DNA of 21,713 bases from RGIG1959 sp045651865 (GTDB lineage Bacteria > Bacillota > Clostridia > Oscillospirales > Acutalibacteraceae). Of this stretch, positions 6,638 to 14,240 are shown piece by piece. The notes under the pieces are model-generated. The model saw only the letters and a list, made by a program, of their open reading frames with translations, was not told where the DNA came from and did not search any database. Location of the stretch: contig JAZRTC010000083.1 in the NCBI GenBank assembly GCA_045651865.1, forward strand, positions 1-21,713. Direction: 5' to 3'. Position 1 is the stretch's first letter; each line of letters begins with the position of its first letter. Made by a program: the position numbers and the translations under genes.

Positions 6638-8329
6638 TCAATCCCATTCTTCATCCGCCAGCGACGGGAAGCGTTCGAGCATTTCGTTGGCAGTCTGCAA
6701 CGACGATGCTGTGACCTCACCGCCGATAATGCGGGCAAGCTCACGGGAGCGCTCCTCCCCTTCCACCGCACGCACCTGTGTGACGGTACGGTCTTGTTGC
6801 ACGGATTTTTCGATAAGAAGCTGATTGTGGGCACACGCGGCAATCTGCGCCAGATGGGTCACACACAACACCTGTTTATTCCCATGGGTGGCAAGCTCAC
6901 GGAGCTTATAACCGACCTTTGCAGCGGCGCGTCCGCTGATGCCTGCGTCGACCTCGTCAAAAATCAGCGTCGGGATGTCATCCGCCGTGGACATAACCGC
7001 CTTGAGGGCGAGCATAATGCGCGACAACTCACCGCCTGAGGCGATCTTCGCAATCGGTTTGGGAGGTTCACCGGGGTTCGCGCTGATGAGAAATTCCACC
7101 TTATCGGCACCGCTTGCCGTCAGCGGAGCCGGCTCCACGGAAACCTGCAATGTCACACGCGGCATATCGAGAAAACGAAGCTGTTCACAAACAGAAGTCG
7201 CAAACACCTGCGCCGCCTGTTTTCGCGCCGCAGTCAACTGTGCCGCCGCTTCCACAAGCAGAGCGCGTTCTTTTTCCAGCTGAACGGATAAGCGGTCAAA
7301 CTCTTCATCAGCCGCTTCAAAGCCGCCGAGTTCCTCTTTTGCTTGCTGTAAGTACATAAGAGCCGCCTCGACCGAGCCGCCGTATTTCGGCGTCAGCCGT
7401 CGCACAAGTGCCAGGCGATCCTCGACGGTATCGAGTTCTGCGGGGTCAAAATCGGGGCTGTCGCAAAGTGAGGAAACCGTCGCCGCGATATCCTGCAATT
7501 CGGGCAGAACCGCACCGAGGCGCACGGACAACTCCTGTGCCGACGGCAGATAGCGTCCCGCATCGCGAAGCACGCCGCTGACCTGCTCGATCGCCGACAC
7601 AGCGCCGTTTTCATTTTCATCGCCGCTTAAGATCTTTTCGGAAAGTTGCATCCACCGCGCGATTTTTTCGGCATTGTGCAACACATCGCGGCGGGCAACC
7701 AGCTGTTCCTCTTCCCCGCTCTGCAGATCGGCTTCTTCAAGCTCGGCAATCTGAAAACGGAGCATATCCATACGGTGAGCTTTGGCGGTCTCATCTACAT
7801 CCAGCTTGCGCAAACGGCGATGAGTCGCACAATACTCGCGGTAGCGCTGTGCATAGCACGCGTGAATCTGAGCCAGTCCGCCCAGGCGGTCAAGATACTC
7901 CACATGGCGATCCACCGACAACAACGCCTGATTTTCGTGCTGTCCGTGAATATTGACAAGCAAACGACCGATGGAGCGCATCACCGCTGCCGTACACGGC
8001 TGATCGCCGATGAAGCACAAGCTTTTATTCTCCGCAGAAATGCGGCGGCGAAGCATCAATTCACCGTCCTCACAGGAAAATCCCTGCTCGGACAGCGCTT
8101 GCATCACCGCAGGCGGCAGATCGTCAAACACCGCCGTGATCATCGCGTGCGGACAGCCGTTTCGCACCAACTCGCGGCTGGCGCGCTCGCCGAGTACCGC
8201 CGCGAGTGCATCAATCAGAATGGATTTACCCGCGCCCGTTTCACCGGTCAGCACGGTCAAACCTTGCTCCAGAGGAACATCCGCACGCTCAATGACCGCA
8301 ACATTTTCGATATACAATTGTCGGAGCAT
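6638..8329 (-). CDS. recN: DNA repair protein RecN
   Basis: SMC-like ATPase of 563 residues that acts on DNA double-strand breaks in recombination repair, in the nucleoid. The N-terminal half carries Walker A GETGAGKS (29-36) and the RecN-typical VNIHGQHE (about 125-132). A coiled-coil middle region (about 155-370) contains many Glu, Leu and Arg residues. The C-terminal half has the ABC signature SGGELSR (431-437), Walker B TLIFDEVDAGISG (about 454-466) and the His switch in VTHLAQIAA. The ATG follows AAGGAGGTG at an ideal spacing. It is the last gene of the run, 31 bases after argR. In many relatives spoIVB and spo0A come next; here a terminator does. No clear LexA-type GAAC-N4-GTTC operator was found upstream. 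Confidence 0.97.
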   Translation of the reverse strand: MLRQLYIENVAVIERADVPLEQGLTVLTGETGAGKSILIDALAAVLGERASRELVRNGCPHAMITAVFDDLPPAVMQALSEQGFSCEDGELMLRRRISAENKSLCFIGDQPCTAAVMRSIGRLLVNIHGQHENQALLSVDRHVEYLDRLGGLAQIHACYAQRYREYCATHRRLRKLDVDETAKAHRMDMLRFQIAELEEADLQSGEEEQLVARRDVLHNAEKIARWMQLSEKILSGDENENGAVSAIEQVSGVLRDAGRYLPSAQELSVRLGAVLPELQDIAATVSSLCDSPDFDPAELDTVEDRLALVRRLTPKYGGSVEAALMYLQQAKEELGGFEAADEEFDRLSVQLEKERALLVEAAAQLTAARKQAAQVFATSVCEQLRFLDMPRVTLQVSVEPAPLTASGADKVEFLISANPGEPPKPIAKIASGGELSRIMLALKAVMSTADDIPTLIFDEVDAGISGRAAAKVGYKLRELATHGNKQVLCVTHLAQIAACAHNQLLIEKSVQQDRTVTQVRAVEGEERSRELARIIGGEVTASSLQTANEMLERFPSLADEEWD

Positions 8330-8346
8330 ACGAACACCTCCTTATA

Positions 8347-8375
8347 TATACATTATAATATCAATCCAGCGTCAA
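8347..8375 (-). promoter_or_regulatory. Weak candidate internal promoter for recN
   Basis: On minus, TTGACG (8375-8370), inside the last codons of argR, is followed after 17 bases by TGTATA (8352-8347), or after 19 bases by TATATA (8350-8345). The short argR-recN gap is strikingly AT-rich (TATAAT also occurs there) compared with its GC-rich surroundings. It may let recN be expressed separately, but the -10 match is modest. Confidence 0.3.
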
Positions 8376-8816
8376 TTCCTTTAAAGTGCGCGAAAGACGC
8401 ACGGCATCAGCTTCGGTGCGGGCAACGATCATAATGGTATCGTCACCGGCAAGCGTGCCGACAATGGACGGCAATTCCATTGAGTCGATCGCCGCACAGA
8501 CAGCTCCCGCCGTACCGCCGAGGCAACGGACCACGACCATGTTACACGCGGCATCCACACCGCGCACCGCATCACGGAACAGCGTTTGCAGTTTGGAGGA
8601 AACCTCCTCGGTAGCGGCAGAACGCACCGCCGCATAATGATAACGGCCGTCCTCGCCGAGTGTTTTGATCAGGCGCAGTTCCTTGATATCGCGCGAGACC
8701 GTTGCCTGCGTTACGGGGAAGCCCGCCGCACGCAACGCATTGGTCAGCTCCTCTTGCGTATCGACCCGCTCACGGCGGATAATCTCGAGCAAAGCTTCCT
8801 GGCGTTTGGATTTCAT
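8361..8816 (-). CDS. argR: Arginine repressor ArgR
   Basis: Hexameric arginine-responsive transcription factor (ArgR/AhrC) of 151 residues that represses arginine biosynthesis and can activate catabolism. The N-terminal winged helix-turn-helix (about 1-65) contains the recognition helix QATVSRDIKEL (37-47). The C-terminal oligomerisation and arginine-binding domain (about 80-151) contains TAGAVCAAID (102-111) and GTLAGDDTI (120-128), which includes the arginine-contacting aspartates. The ATG is preceded by GAGGG. It begins 11 bases after nadK and ends 31 bases before recN, the usual argR-recN arrangement of Firmicutes. No arginine genes lie in the window, so it acts in trans. Confidence 0.97.
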   Translation of the reverse strand: MKSKRQEALLEIIRRERVDTQEELTNALRAAGFPVTQATVSRDIKELRLIKTLGEDGRYHYAAVRSAATEEVSSKLQTLFRDAVRGVDAACNMVVVRCLGGTAGAVCAAIDSMELPSIVGTLAGDDTIMIVARTEADAVRLSRTLKELTLD

Positions 8817-8827
8817 TGTTTTCCCTC

Positions 8828-9652
8828 TTATCTTCTGTCGATCAATTTTTGTGTCAGGATCTCGTAAAATGCATTGTCCTCTTTGAGCGAAATCAGACGC
8901 ACATCACGCGGGTGACGGCGCACCGTCACCACATCCTGCGACGACAGCGGTACTGCCTGTTCGGAGTCTACCGTCAGGTAGGCATCGGACTGCGCGCGGA
9001 CGGTGAGCGAGGCACTGTCCGAAAACAGCAGCGGTCGCGTGTGCATTGCATGAGGACAGATCGGCGTCAGCAACATACAGTTCAGTTCGGGATCGACCAC
9101 CGGGCCACCCGCCGACAGCGAATACGCCGTCGAACCTGTCGGTGTTGCTACGATCACGCCGTCTGCGCGGTAGGTCATCACCGCGCGGCCTTCACTGGAT
9201 ACATCCAGTGTGATCAGGCGCGACAAGCGGCCGTGTGACACCACCACTTCATTCAGCGCCGTGAAGGTCTGCACCTCGTCAGGACGCGTGATCGTAACCT
9301 CCAGCATCATACGGGGTTCGATTTTATATTGTCCGTCCGTCAGATGTACAAGGCGGTCAAGCTGATTCATTTCGAGACCGGCCATAAAACCGACCGTGCC
9401 GCCGTTAACTCCGAGCACAGGGACATCGAAGAAGGCGGCAATCTTGGCGATATGGATCATTGATCCGTCGCCGCCGAGCACCACCGCCGCATCACACGCA
9501 GACAGCACAGCGGTATCGTCCACAGAAAGAGGTCCGTCCTGCCACGACATCGGCATCAGCTCCACGCCGAGTTCCGACAAGGCTTTTTCCAGAATCGGTG
9601 CACTTTGCGCCGCACCGCCTGCCGCACGGTTGACAACATACGCAACCCTCAA
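8828..9652 (-). CDS. nadK: NAD kinase
   Basis: Cytosolic ATP-dependent kinase that makes NADP from NAD, 274 residues. Motifs in order are GGDGS (60-64), the GVNGGTVGFMAG loop (81-92), the NAD-contacting NE pair (134-135) and the glycine-rich DGVIVATPTGSTAYS (164-178) followed by LSAGGP. ICPHAMHTRP lies at 198-207. The start is TTG at 9652-9650, overlapping the tlyA stop as TTGA, with GGAGG seven bases upstream. No in-frame ATG lies before the MRVAYVVN-like opening. The gene sits between tlyA and argR, as commonly seen in Clostridia; Bacillus subtilis lacks it at this place. Confidence 0.95.
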   Translation of the reverse strand: MRVAYVVNRAAGGAAQSAPILEKALSELGVELMPMSWQDGPLSVDDTAVLSACDAAVVLGGDGSMIHIAKIAAFFDVPVLGVNGGTVGFMAGLEMNQLDRLVHLTDGQYKIEPRMMLEVTITRPDEVQTFTALNEVVVSHGRLSRLITLDVSSEGRAVMTYRADGVIVATPTGSTAYSLSAGGPVVDPELNCMLLTPICPHAMHTRPLLFSDSASLTVRAQSDAYLTVDSEQAVPLSSQDVVTVRRHPRDVRLISLKEDNAFYEILTQKLIDRR

Positions 9653-10470
9653 GACGCTCCCTCCTTCTTTTTTAACTGTGCAAACGCGGTCTTTACCAGC
9701 TCCGCAGGCGACGGCACATACGCCGATGCCGCTTTGGCAAGTACCGCCACATATTCAATATTGCCTTCGCCGCCGAGAATCGGCGACGGCGACCAATACG
9801 CAATGCCGTACCCGCGCTCCTGCCAGAAGCACTGCAAAGACTGCAACACGCGGATATGATCTTTTTCGTTTTTGACAACACCGCGCTTGGAAAGCGCACT
9901 GCGTCCCGCCTCAAACTGCGGTTTGATGAGGCAAACAGCCATGCCGTCGGGTTTCAGGAGTGCTGTGAGACTGTCCCACACCGCCGTCAGCGAAATAAAC
10001 GACACATCGGCGGTGCAAAGATCCAGGCTGTGTGCCGCAATCTGTTGCCCGACTGCATCGCGGTCGCGTACATCGGTGCCTTCCATCGACACCACACGAG
10101 GATCTTCGCGAAGCGACGCGGCAAGTTGACCGTGACCGACATCGATCGCATACACCTTTACAGCACCGTGCTGTAAAAGGCAATCGGTAAAGCCGCCCGT
10201 GGATGCACCGATATCGGCACAGCAAAATCCATCCACGGCAAGCGGCATGTCCTCAAGAACTTTCAGGAGCTTTTCGCCGCCGCGACCGACAAAGCGCTCA
10301 CGCAACGAACACATCACCGCATCCGCATCCGTAACCTGAACAGATGCTTTTGTGACAGTCTTGCCGTTGACACTCACAAAGCCGCCGGCAATCAGCGCTT
10401 TGGCTTTATCGCGTCCGCCGCACAGGCCTCTTGCCACCAGCGCGGCATCCAGACGCATCGACTCACTCAT
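9649..10470 (-). CDS. tlyA: TlyA family rRNA 2'-O-methyltransferase (hemolysin A family)
   Basis: Predicted SAM-dependent 2'-O-methyltransferase for ribosomal RNA, 273 residues, cytosolic. An S4 RNA-binding domain (about 5-65, with MRLDAALVARGLCGGRDKA) is joined to a FtsJ-like Rossmann methyltransferase. The SAM motif I is ADIGASTGGFTDCLL (85-99), followed by AIDVGHGQL (108-116), TADVSF and KPQFEAG (183-189). The frame is open 60 codons further upstream to 10650, but that part overlaps the dxs 3' end and has an Arg/Lys/Asn-rich composition. AAGAGGAG places the start at the ATG at 10470. That start lies 8 bases inside dxs, so translation is probably coupled. The hemolysin name is historical. 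Confidence 0.94.
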   Translation of the reverse strand: MSESMRLDAALVARGLCGGRDKAKALIAGGFVSVNGKTVTKASVQVTDADAVMCSLRERFVGRGGEKLLKVLEDMPLAVDGFCCADIGASTGGFTDCLLQHGAVKVYAIDVGHGQLAASLREDPRVVSMEGTDVRDRDAVGQQIAAHSLDLCTADVSFISLTAVWDSLTALLKPDGMAVCLIKPQFEAGRSALSKRGVVKNEKDHIRVLQSLQCFWQERGYGIAYWSPSPILGGEGNIEYVAVLAKAASAYVPSPAELVKTAFAQLKKKEGAS

Positions 10471-12529
10471 CGTTGCTCTCCTCTTGGGGTTGTTCTTCAC
10501 ATTCCTGCGGTTGTTCTTCGGATTGTTCGTTTTCAACCGCTTCTTCCGCCGTCTCCTCATCAGACACGGTTTCTTCTTCGGATTCCTCGGAAATATCGTC
10601 CTCGGAATCAAACTCCATCTCGGGTTCCTGCGTCTGCGTCGGCTTATCAAACTCGTTGATATACGGCTCGTGCGGCGTTTCCTTCACCGCCGCGACAATG
10701 CCGTCTACATCCAGTCCCACCAGATGCAGACCCTCTTCCACCGAGCAGGCAGGAATAAACCGATCAATCGCGTGAAGCTCATACGCACGCGCAAAATTAT
10801 TCTCGGCAAGCATCTCACCGAACAGCTCACCGACACCGCCGTGGCGGCTTCCTTCTTCAAAGAAAATGACACGGAAATAGGTCAGCGCCACACGAATGCA
10901 GGACGGGTCAATCGGCTTGATGCGGTTAAGCTTGAGCACAGACACAAACTGCCCATCCTTGGCAAGCTCGTTTGCCGCCGCCAGCACATGACCGAACAAG
11001 CGGCCATAGGTGACCAGCAACACTTCCGAACGACGCGAGCGATACCAGGTGAACGGCTGATAATCCGGCTTGAAGTTTGCAGGAACCAAGCCTTCTCCGC
11101 CCTTCGGATAACGCACGGCGGCAATGCCGTCCACATCATAAATCGCCTGACGGAGTTGTACTTTGAATTCTTCAAAGCAACACGGTGCATAGACCGTGGC
11201 ACGCGGAATCATATTGAGCATCGGGACATCGAAAATGCCCTGATGCGTCTCGCCGTCATCAGGCACGACACCTGCACGGTCAATTGCCAGCACAATGTGG
11301 CTGTTGATGATGGAGGTATCGTTGATGAGCTGATCAAAGCTACGCTGTAAGAAGGTGGAATACACGGCAAAAATCGGGGTCATGCCGTTTTGCGCCAGTC
11401 CTGACGCAAAGGTGACCGCATGCTCCTCAGCGATGCCGACATCGAAGCAGCGTTTGGGGAATTGCTGTGCCACCTGTGTCAGACCCGTGCCGTCGGTCAT
11501 TGCCGCGGTGATAACGCAAAGACGGTCATCCTCCATCAGCTCCATCACCTGCTCGCCGAACACCTTGGAAAAGCTCGGTTGAGCAGAAGGCGGCTGACCC
11601 GTTGTCACATCAAAGCGACCGATGCCGTGATAAATATCGGGGTTGCGCTCCGCATACGAGCAACCCTTGCCTTTGACCGTATCGACATGGAGAAGCACAG
11701 GCTGATTGATATCCTTCGCCGCTTCCAGCGCGTAGGTCAAATCGCGGATATTATGACCATCCACAGGCCCGAGGTAATAATACCCCATATCCTCGAACAT
11801 CGAACTGCTGCGGTACATTTTATCTTTTAAGGTTGTTTTAATACCCATCAGCAAGCGGAAAATGCCTTTGCCGATCAGCGGGATCTTGCGCAGTCCACCG
11901 CCGAAATTGCGTTTAAAACGGACATAGCGCGGGCGCGAGCGCATACGCGACAGATGGCGCGCCACAAACCCGACATTGCCGTTGATGGACATACGATTGT
12001 CGTTCATAATGATGATCAGCTTATCGTGGGAGCGTCCCGCGTTGCTCAGACCTTCATAAAACAGACCGCCTGTCATTGCGCCGTCGCCGACCACCGCCAG
12101 TACATGGCCGTCCTCACCGAGAAGCGATTTCGCTTTCGCCAGTCCGTTTGCCGCCGACACCGCCGTACTGCTGTGACCGACGATAAACACATCATAAGGG
12201 CTTTCCTTCGGAGACGGGAAGCCCGATACGCCGTCCAGTCGACGCAAAGTGCTGAACCGATCATAACGGCCCGTGAGCAATTTATGGGTATAGCATTGGT
12301 GTCCGACATCAAACACGATCTGATCGTTTTCAAGATCAAACACGCGGTGCATCGCCACCGTCAGTTCCACAGCACCCAGATTTGACGACAGATGACCGCC
12401 GTTTTCCGCAACGGTCTCGATGAGCGTTTTGCGCACTTCGCCGCTGAGCTGAACAAGCTCTTTATCCGTCAGCGTTTTCACATCCGACGGTGTTTTTATC
12501 ATTTCCAAAAGGTTTGTTTGTTCCGACAT
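10463..12529 (-). CDS. dxs: 1-deoxy-D-xylulose-5-phosphate synthase with an acidic C-terminal tail
   Basis: Thiamine diphosphate enzyme that condenses pyruvate and glyceraldehyde 3-phosphate in the first step of the MEP isoprenoid pathway, cytosolic. Landmarks are DVGHQCYTHKLLTGR (74-88), GHSSTAVSAANGLA (118-131), the ThDP motif GDGAMTGG (148-155) with MNDN (175-178), catalytic EEH (368-370), DRAG (417-420) and a transketolase C-terminal domain (about 500-615). The usual fold ends near residue 625. Residues 636-688 then form a Glu/Asp-rich tail (EDDISEESEEETVSDEETAE and repeated EEQPQE), making the protein 688 residues long against about 620-640 for most family members. AAAGGAAG supports the ATG at 12529. 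An ATG at 12571 would add 14 residues unlike the family. The 3' end overlaps tlyA. Confidence 0.96.
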   Translation of the reverse strand: MSEQTNLLEMIKTPSDVKTLTDKELVQLSGEVRKTLIETVAENGGHLSSNLGAVELTVAMHRVFDLENDQIVFDVGHQCYTHKLLTGRYDRFSTLRRLDGVSGFPSPKESPYDVFIVGHSSTAVSAANGLAKAKSLLGEDGHVLAVVGDGAMTGGLFYEGLSNAGRSHDKLIIIMNDNRMSINGNVGFVARHLSRMRSRPRYVRFKRNFGGGLRKIPLIGKGIFRLLMGIKTTLKDKMYRSSSMFEDMGYYYLGPVDGHNIRDLTYALEAAKDINQPVLLHVDTVKGKGCSYAERNPDIYHGIGRFDVTTGQPPSAQPSFSKVFGEQVMELMEDDRLCVITAAMTDGTGLTQVAQQFPKRCFDVGIAEEHAVTFASGLAQNGMTPIFAVYSTFLQRSFDQLINDTSIINSHIVLAIDRAGVVPDDGETHQGIFDVPMLNMIPRATVYAPCCFEEFKVQLRQAIYDVDGIAAVRYPKGGEGLVPANFKPDYQPFTWYRSRRSEVLLVTYGRLFGHVLAAANELAKDGQFVSVLKLNRIKPIDPSCIRVALTYFRVIFFEEGSRHGGVGELFGEMLAENNFARAYELHAIDRFIPACSVEEGLHLVGLDVDGIVAAVKETPHEPYINEFDKPTQTQEPEMEFDSEDDISEESEEETVSDEETAEEAVENEQSEEQPQECEEQPQEESNDE

Positions 12530-12558
12530 AAAACACAACTTCCTTTGACTTTCAGATC

Positions 12559-13038
12559 TTAAAATAGGCATACCAGCATCGCGATCATGATGCCGAGCAA
12601 CACGCCGACAAGCACTTCCATCGGGCGATGACCGATAAATTCTTTGAGATCCTTGATCTCTTCGGATTCTTCATCCTTCACGCCGTCACGCATATCCTCG
12701 CTCTCTTTGAGTTCCTGCGTATCACGCATCACTTTGTTGAGCATCTTGGCATGAAGGCCCGCCTGCCATCGGACGCCCATCGCATCGTACAGTGTCACAA
12801 ACGAAAACACCATCGCCAGCGCAAACATCGTGGAATTAACGCCTTCCGTCATCGCCGTGGCAATGGTCATCGCCGTGACCATACAGGAGTGCGAGCTGGG
12901 CATACCGCCCGCGCCGTGCAACCGCTCGGGATCGAACGATCGGGTCTGGATCATATGAATGATGACCTTGGCGGTCTGTGCCACAAACCAGCCAAGAATC
13001 GCCGATAATAACACAGGGTTATCAAACAACGCGTTCAT
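12559..13038 (-). CDS. Divergent PAP2/DUF212 family membrane protein
   Basis: Small integral membrane protein of 159 residues related to acid phosphatase/vanadium haloperoxidase (YuiD-like, DUF212). It has about four hydrophobic segments (8-30, 52-64, 70-88 and 140-159). Phosphatase-like signatures are GGMPSSHS (44-51), YDAMGVRWQAG (84-94) and GHRPMEVLVG (136-145). A charged loop (105-133, rich in Glu, Lys and Asp) lies between them. GAGGAGG abuts an ATG at 13044 with no spacing, so the second in-frame ATG at 13038, six bases away, is preferred. It sits between ispA and dxs, which suggests but does not prove activity on a prenyl diphosphate. Its substrate is unknown. Confidence 0.88.
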   Translation of the reverse strand: MNALFDNPVLLSAILGWFVAQTAKVIIHMIQTRSFDPERLHGAGGMPSSHSCMVTAMTIATAMTEGVNSTMFALAMVFSFVTLYDAMGVRWQAGLHAKMLNKVMRDTQELKESEDMRDGVKDEESEEIKDLKEFIGHRPMEVLVGVLLGIMIAMLVCLF

Positions 13039-13061
13039 CGTCATCCTCCTCTTTTACTTCC

Positions 13062-13955
13062 TCAGGTATTGCGATTGAGCAAGGCTTTGGTCAGTGCGCG
13101 GAGTTCGTCCGCTTCTTCACCGAACACACTCAGTGCCTCAAGTGCCTTTGCCGTCTGCTCATCTGCAAGGGATTTTGCACCCTCGAGTCCGAGCAGAGAC
13201 ACATAGGTCACCTTTTCGTTTTCTTCGTCCGCGCCGACAGGTTTGCCGAGGTCTTCCGCGCTTGCTGTCACATCGAGAATATCGTCGACGATCTGGAAGG
13301 CGCGACCGAGTGCCGCGCCGTAGCTCGCCGCCGCTTGCTGTTTCACTTGATCGGCGCCGCCGAGAACAGCCCCCATTTCGCAGGATGCGCGAAGAAGTGC
13401 GCCTGTTTTGCCCTCTTGCAATTCCTGCAAAGTGGCAAGATCAATCGGTTTGCCTTCGCTTTCCAGGTCAATCGTCTGACCGCCGACCATGCCGTAAATG
13501 CCCGCGGCATCGGCAAGAAGTTGCAAGGCTTTGACCGCTTTCACCGCGCCGACACGGGCGACATGCTGTTCGTCAAGTCCCCATTCAAATGCGCGCGTCA
13601 GCAAGCCGTCACCCGCAAGAAGCGCCATATCCTCGCCGTACTTCGCAAAAGTCGACGGGCGACCGCGACGAAGCAGGCTGTTGTCCATGCAAGGCAAATC
13701 GTCGTGCACCAGCGAATAGCAATGGATCATCTCCATGGCGCACGCATAGGGTGCGGCGGCTTGCACATCACCGCCGCAAAGCGCCGCAAACACAAGCACC
13801 AGCATCGGACGCAGGCGTTTGCCGCCCGCCGCGCAGGCATACGCCATGGCGTCACAGACGGTTTTTTGTTTTACATTAACCGACGGCATCGCTTTTTCAA
13901 GCTCACGCTCGATCAAGTTGAGATACTGTTCCATCGTGGGAGAATAGAGTCCCAT
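13062..13955 (-). CDS. ispA: Short-chain polyprenyl diphosphate synthase (farnesyl/geranyl type)
   Basis: Cytosolic all-alpha trans-prenyltransferase that joins IPP units to DMAPP or GPP, 297 residues. It has GGKRLRP (44-50), the first aspartate-rich motif DDLPCMD (85-91) with the two-residue insertion typical of bacterial FPP synthases, GGQTIDLESEGK (158-169), a KTGALLRAS stretch and the second aspartate-rich motif DDILD (224-228). The usual DDLPCMDND reads DDLPCMDNS here, so a conserved aspartate at position 93 is serine; the three metal-binding aspartates remain. The ATG follows AAGAGGTGA. It starts 13 bases after xseB, in the standard xseA-xseB-ispA order. Confidence 0.95.
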   Translation of the reverse strand: MGLYSPTMEQYLNLIERELEKAMPSVNVKQKTVCDAMAYACAAGGKRLRPMLVLVFAALCGGDVQAAAPYACAMEMIHCYSLVHDDLPCMDNSLLRRGRPSTFAKYGEDMALLAGDGLLTRAFEWGLDEQHVARVGAVKAVKALQLLADAAGIYGMVGGQTIDLESEGKPIDLATLQELQEGKTGALLRASCEMGAVLGGADQVKQQAAASYGAALGRAFQIVDDILDVTASAEDLGKPVGADEENEKVTYVSLLGLEGAKSLADEQTAKALEALSVFGEEADELRALTKALLNRNT

Positions 13956-13968
13956 ACCCGTTCACCTC

Positions 13969-14229
13969 TTAATCGCTGAGTGCTTCACCCATTGATTGGG
14001 TTGTGTCCTCGGGGACGGACAGCTGTTCGCCGTCACCGCTTTCCGCCGATGTGAGTTTGACGATCTTCTGCTCTGCCGAGCGGAGTGCCTTCTGACAGAA
14101 CGCCGTCAGCTTGGCACCTTCCTCAAACAGCTTCATCGAATCGTCCAGCGAGCAACGCCCGCTTTCCAGCGTCGCCACAATCTGCTCGAGACGCGCCATT
14201 GCTTGTTCAAATGTGATCGAAGTCGCCAT
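13969..14229 (-). CDS. xseB: Exodeoxyribonuclease VII small subunit
   Basis: Small subunit of the single-strand-specific exonuclease VII, 86 residues, cytosolic, several copies of which bind each XseA. The helical hairpin core is ITFEQAMARLEQIVATLESG, SLDDSMKLFEEG and a second helix up to KIVKL (about 5-58). A disordered acidic tail follows. The ATG at 14229 is supported by AAAGGTG and by the family's typical beginning. An upstream in-frame ATG at 14277 lies inside xseA and is rejected. It starts 11 bases after the xseA stop. Confidence 0.95.
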   Translation of the reverse strand: MATSITFEQAMARLEQIVATLESGRCSLDDSMKLFEEGAKLTAFCQKALRSAEQKIVKLTSAESGDGEQLSVPEDTTQSMGEALSD

Positions 14230-14240
14230 AGTAAACACCT

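Noticed and set aside
12530..12571. Upstream ATG for dxs at 12571
   Set aside because: It overlaps the end of the DUF212 gene and adds 14 residues unlike the family. AAAGGAAG supports the ATG at 12529.
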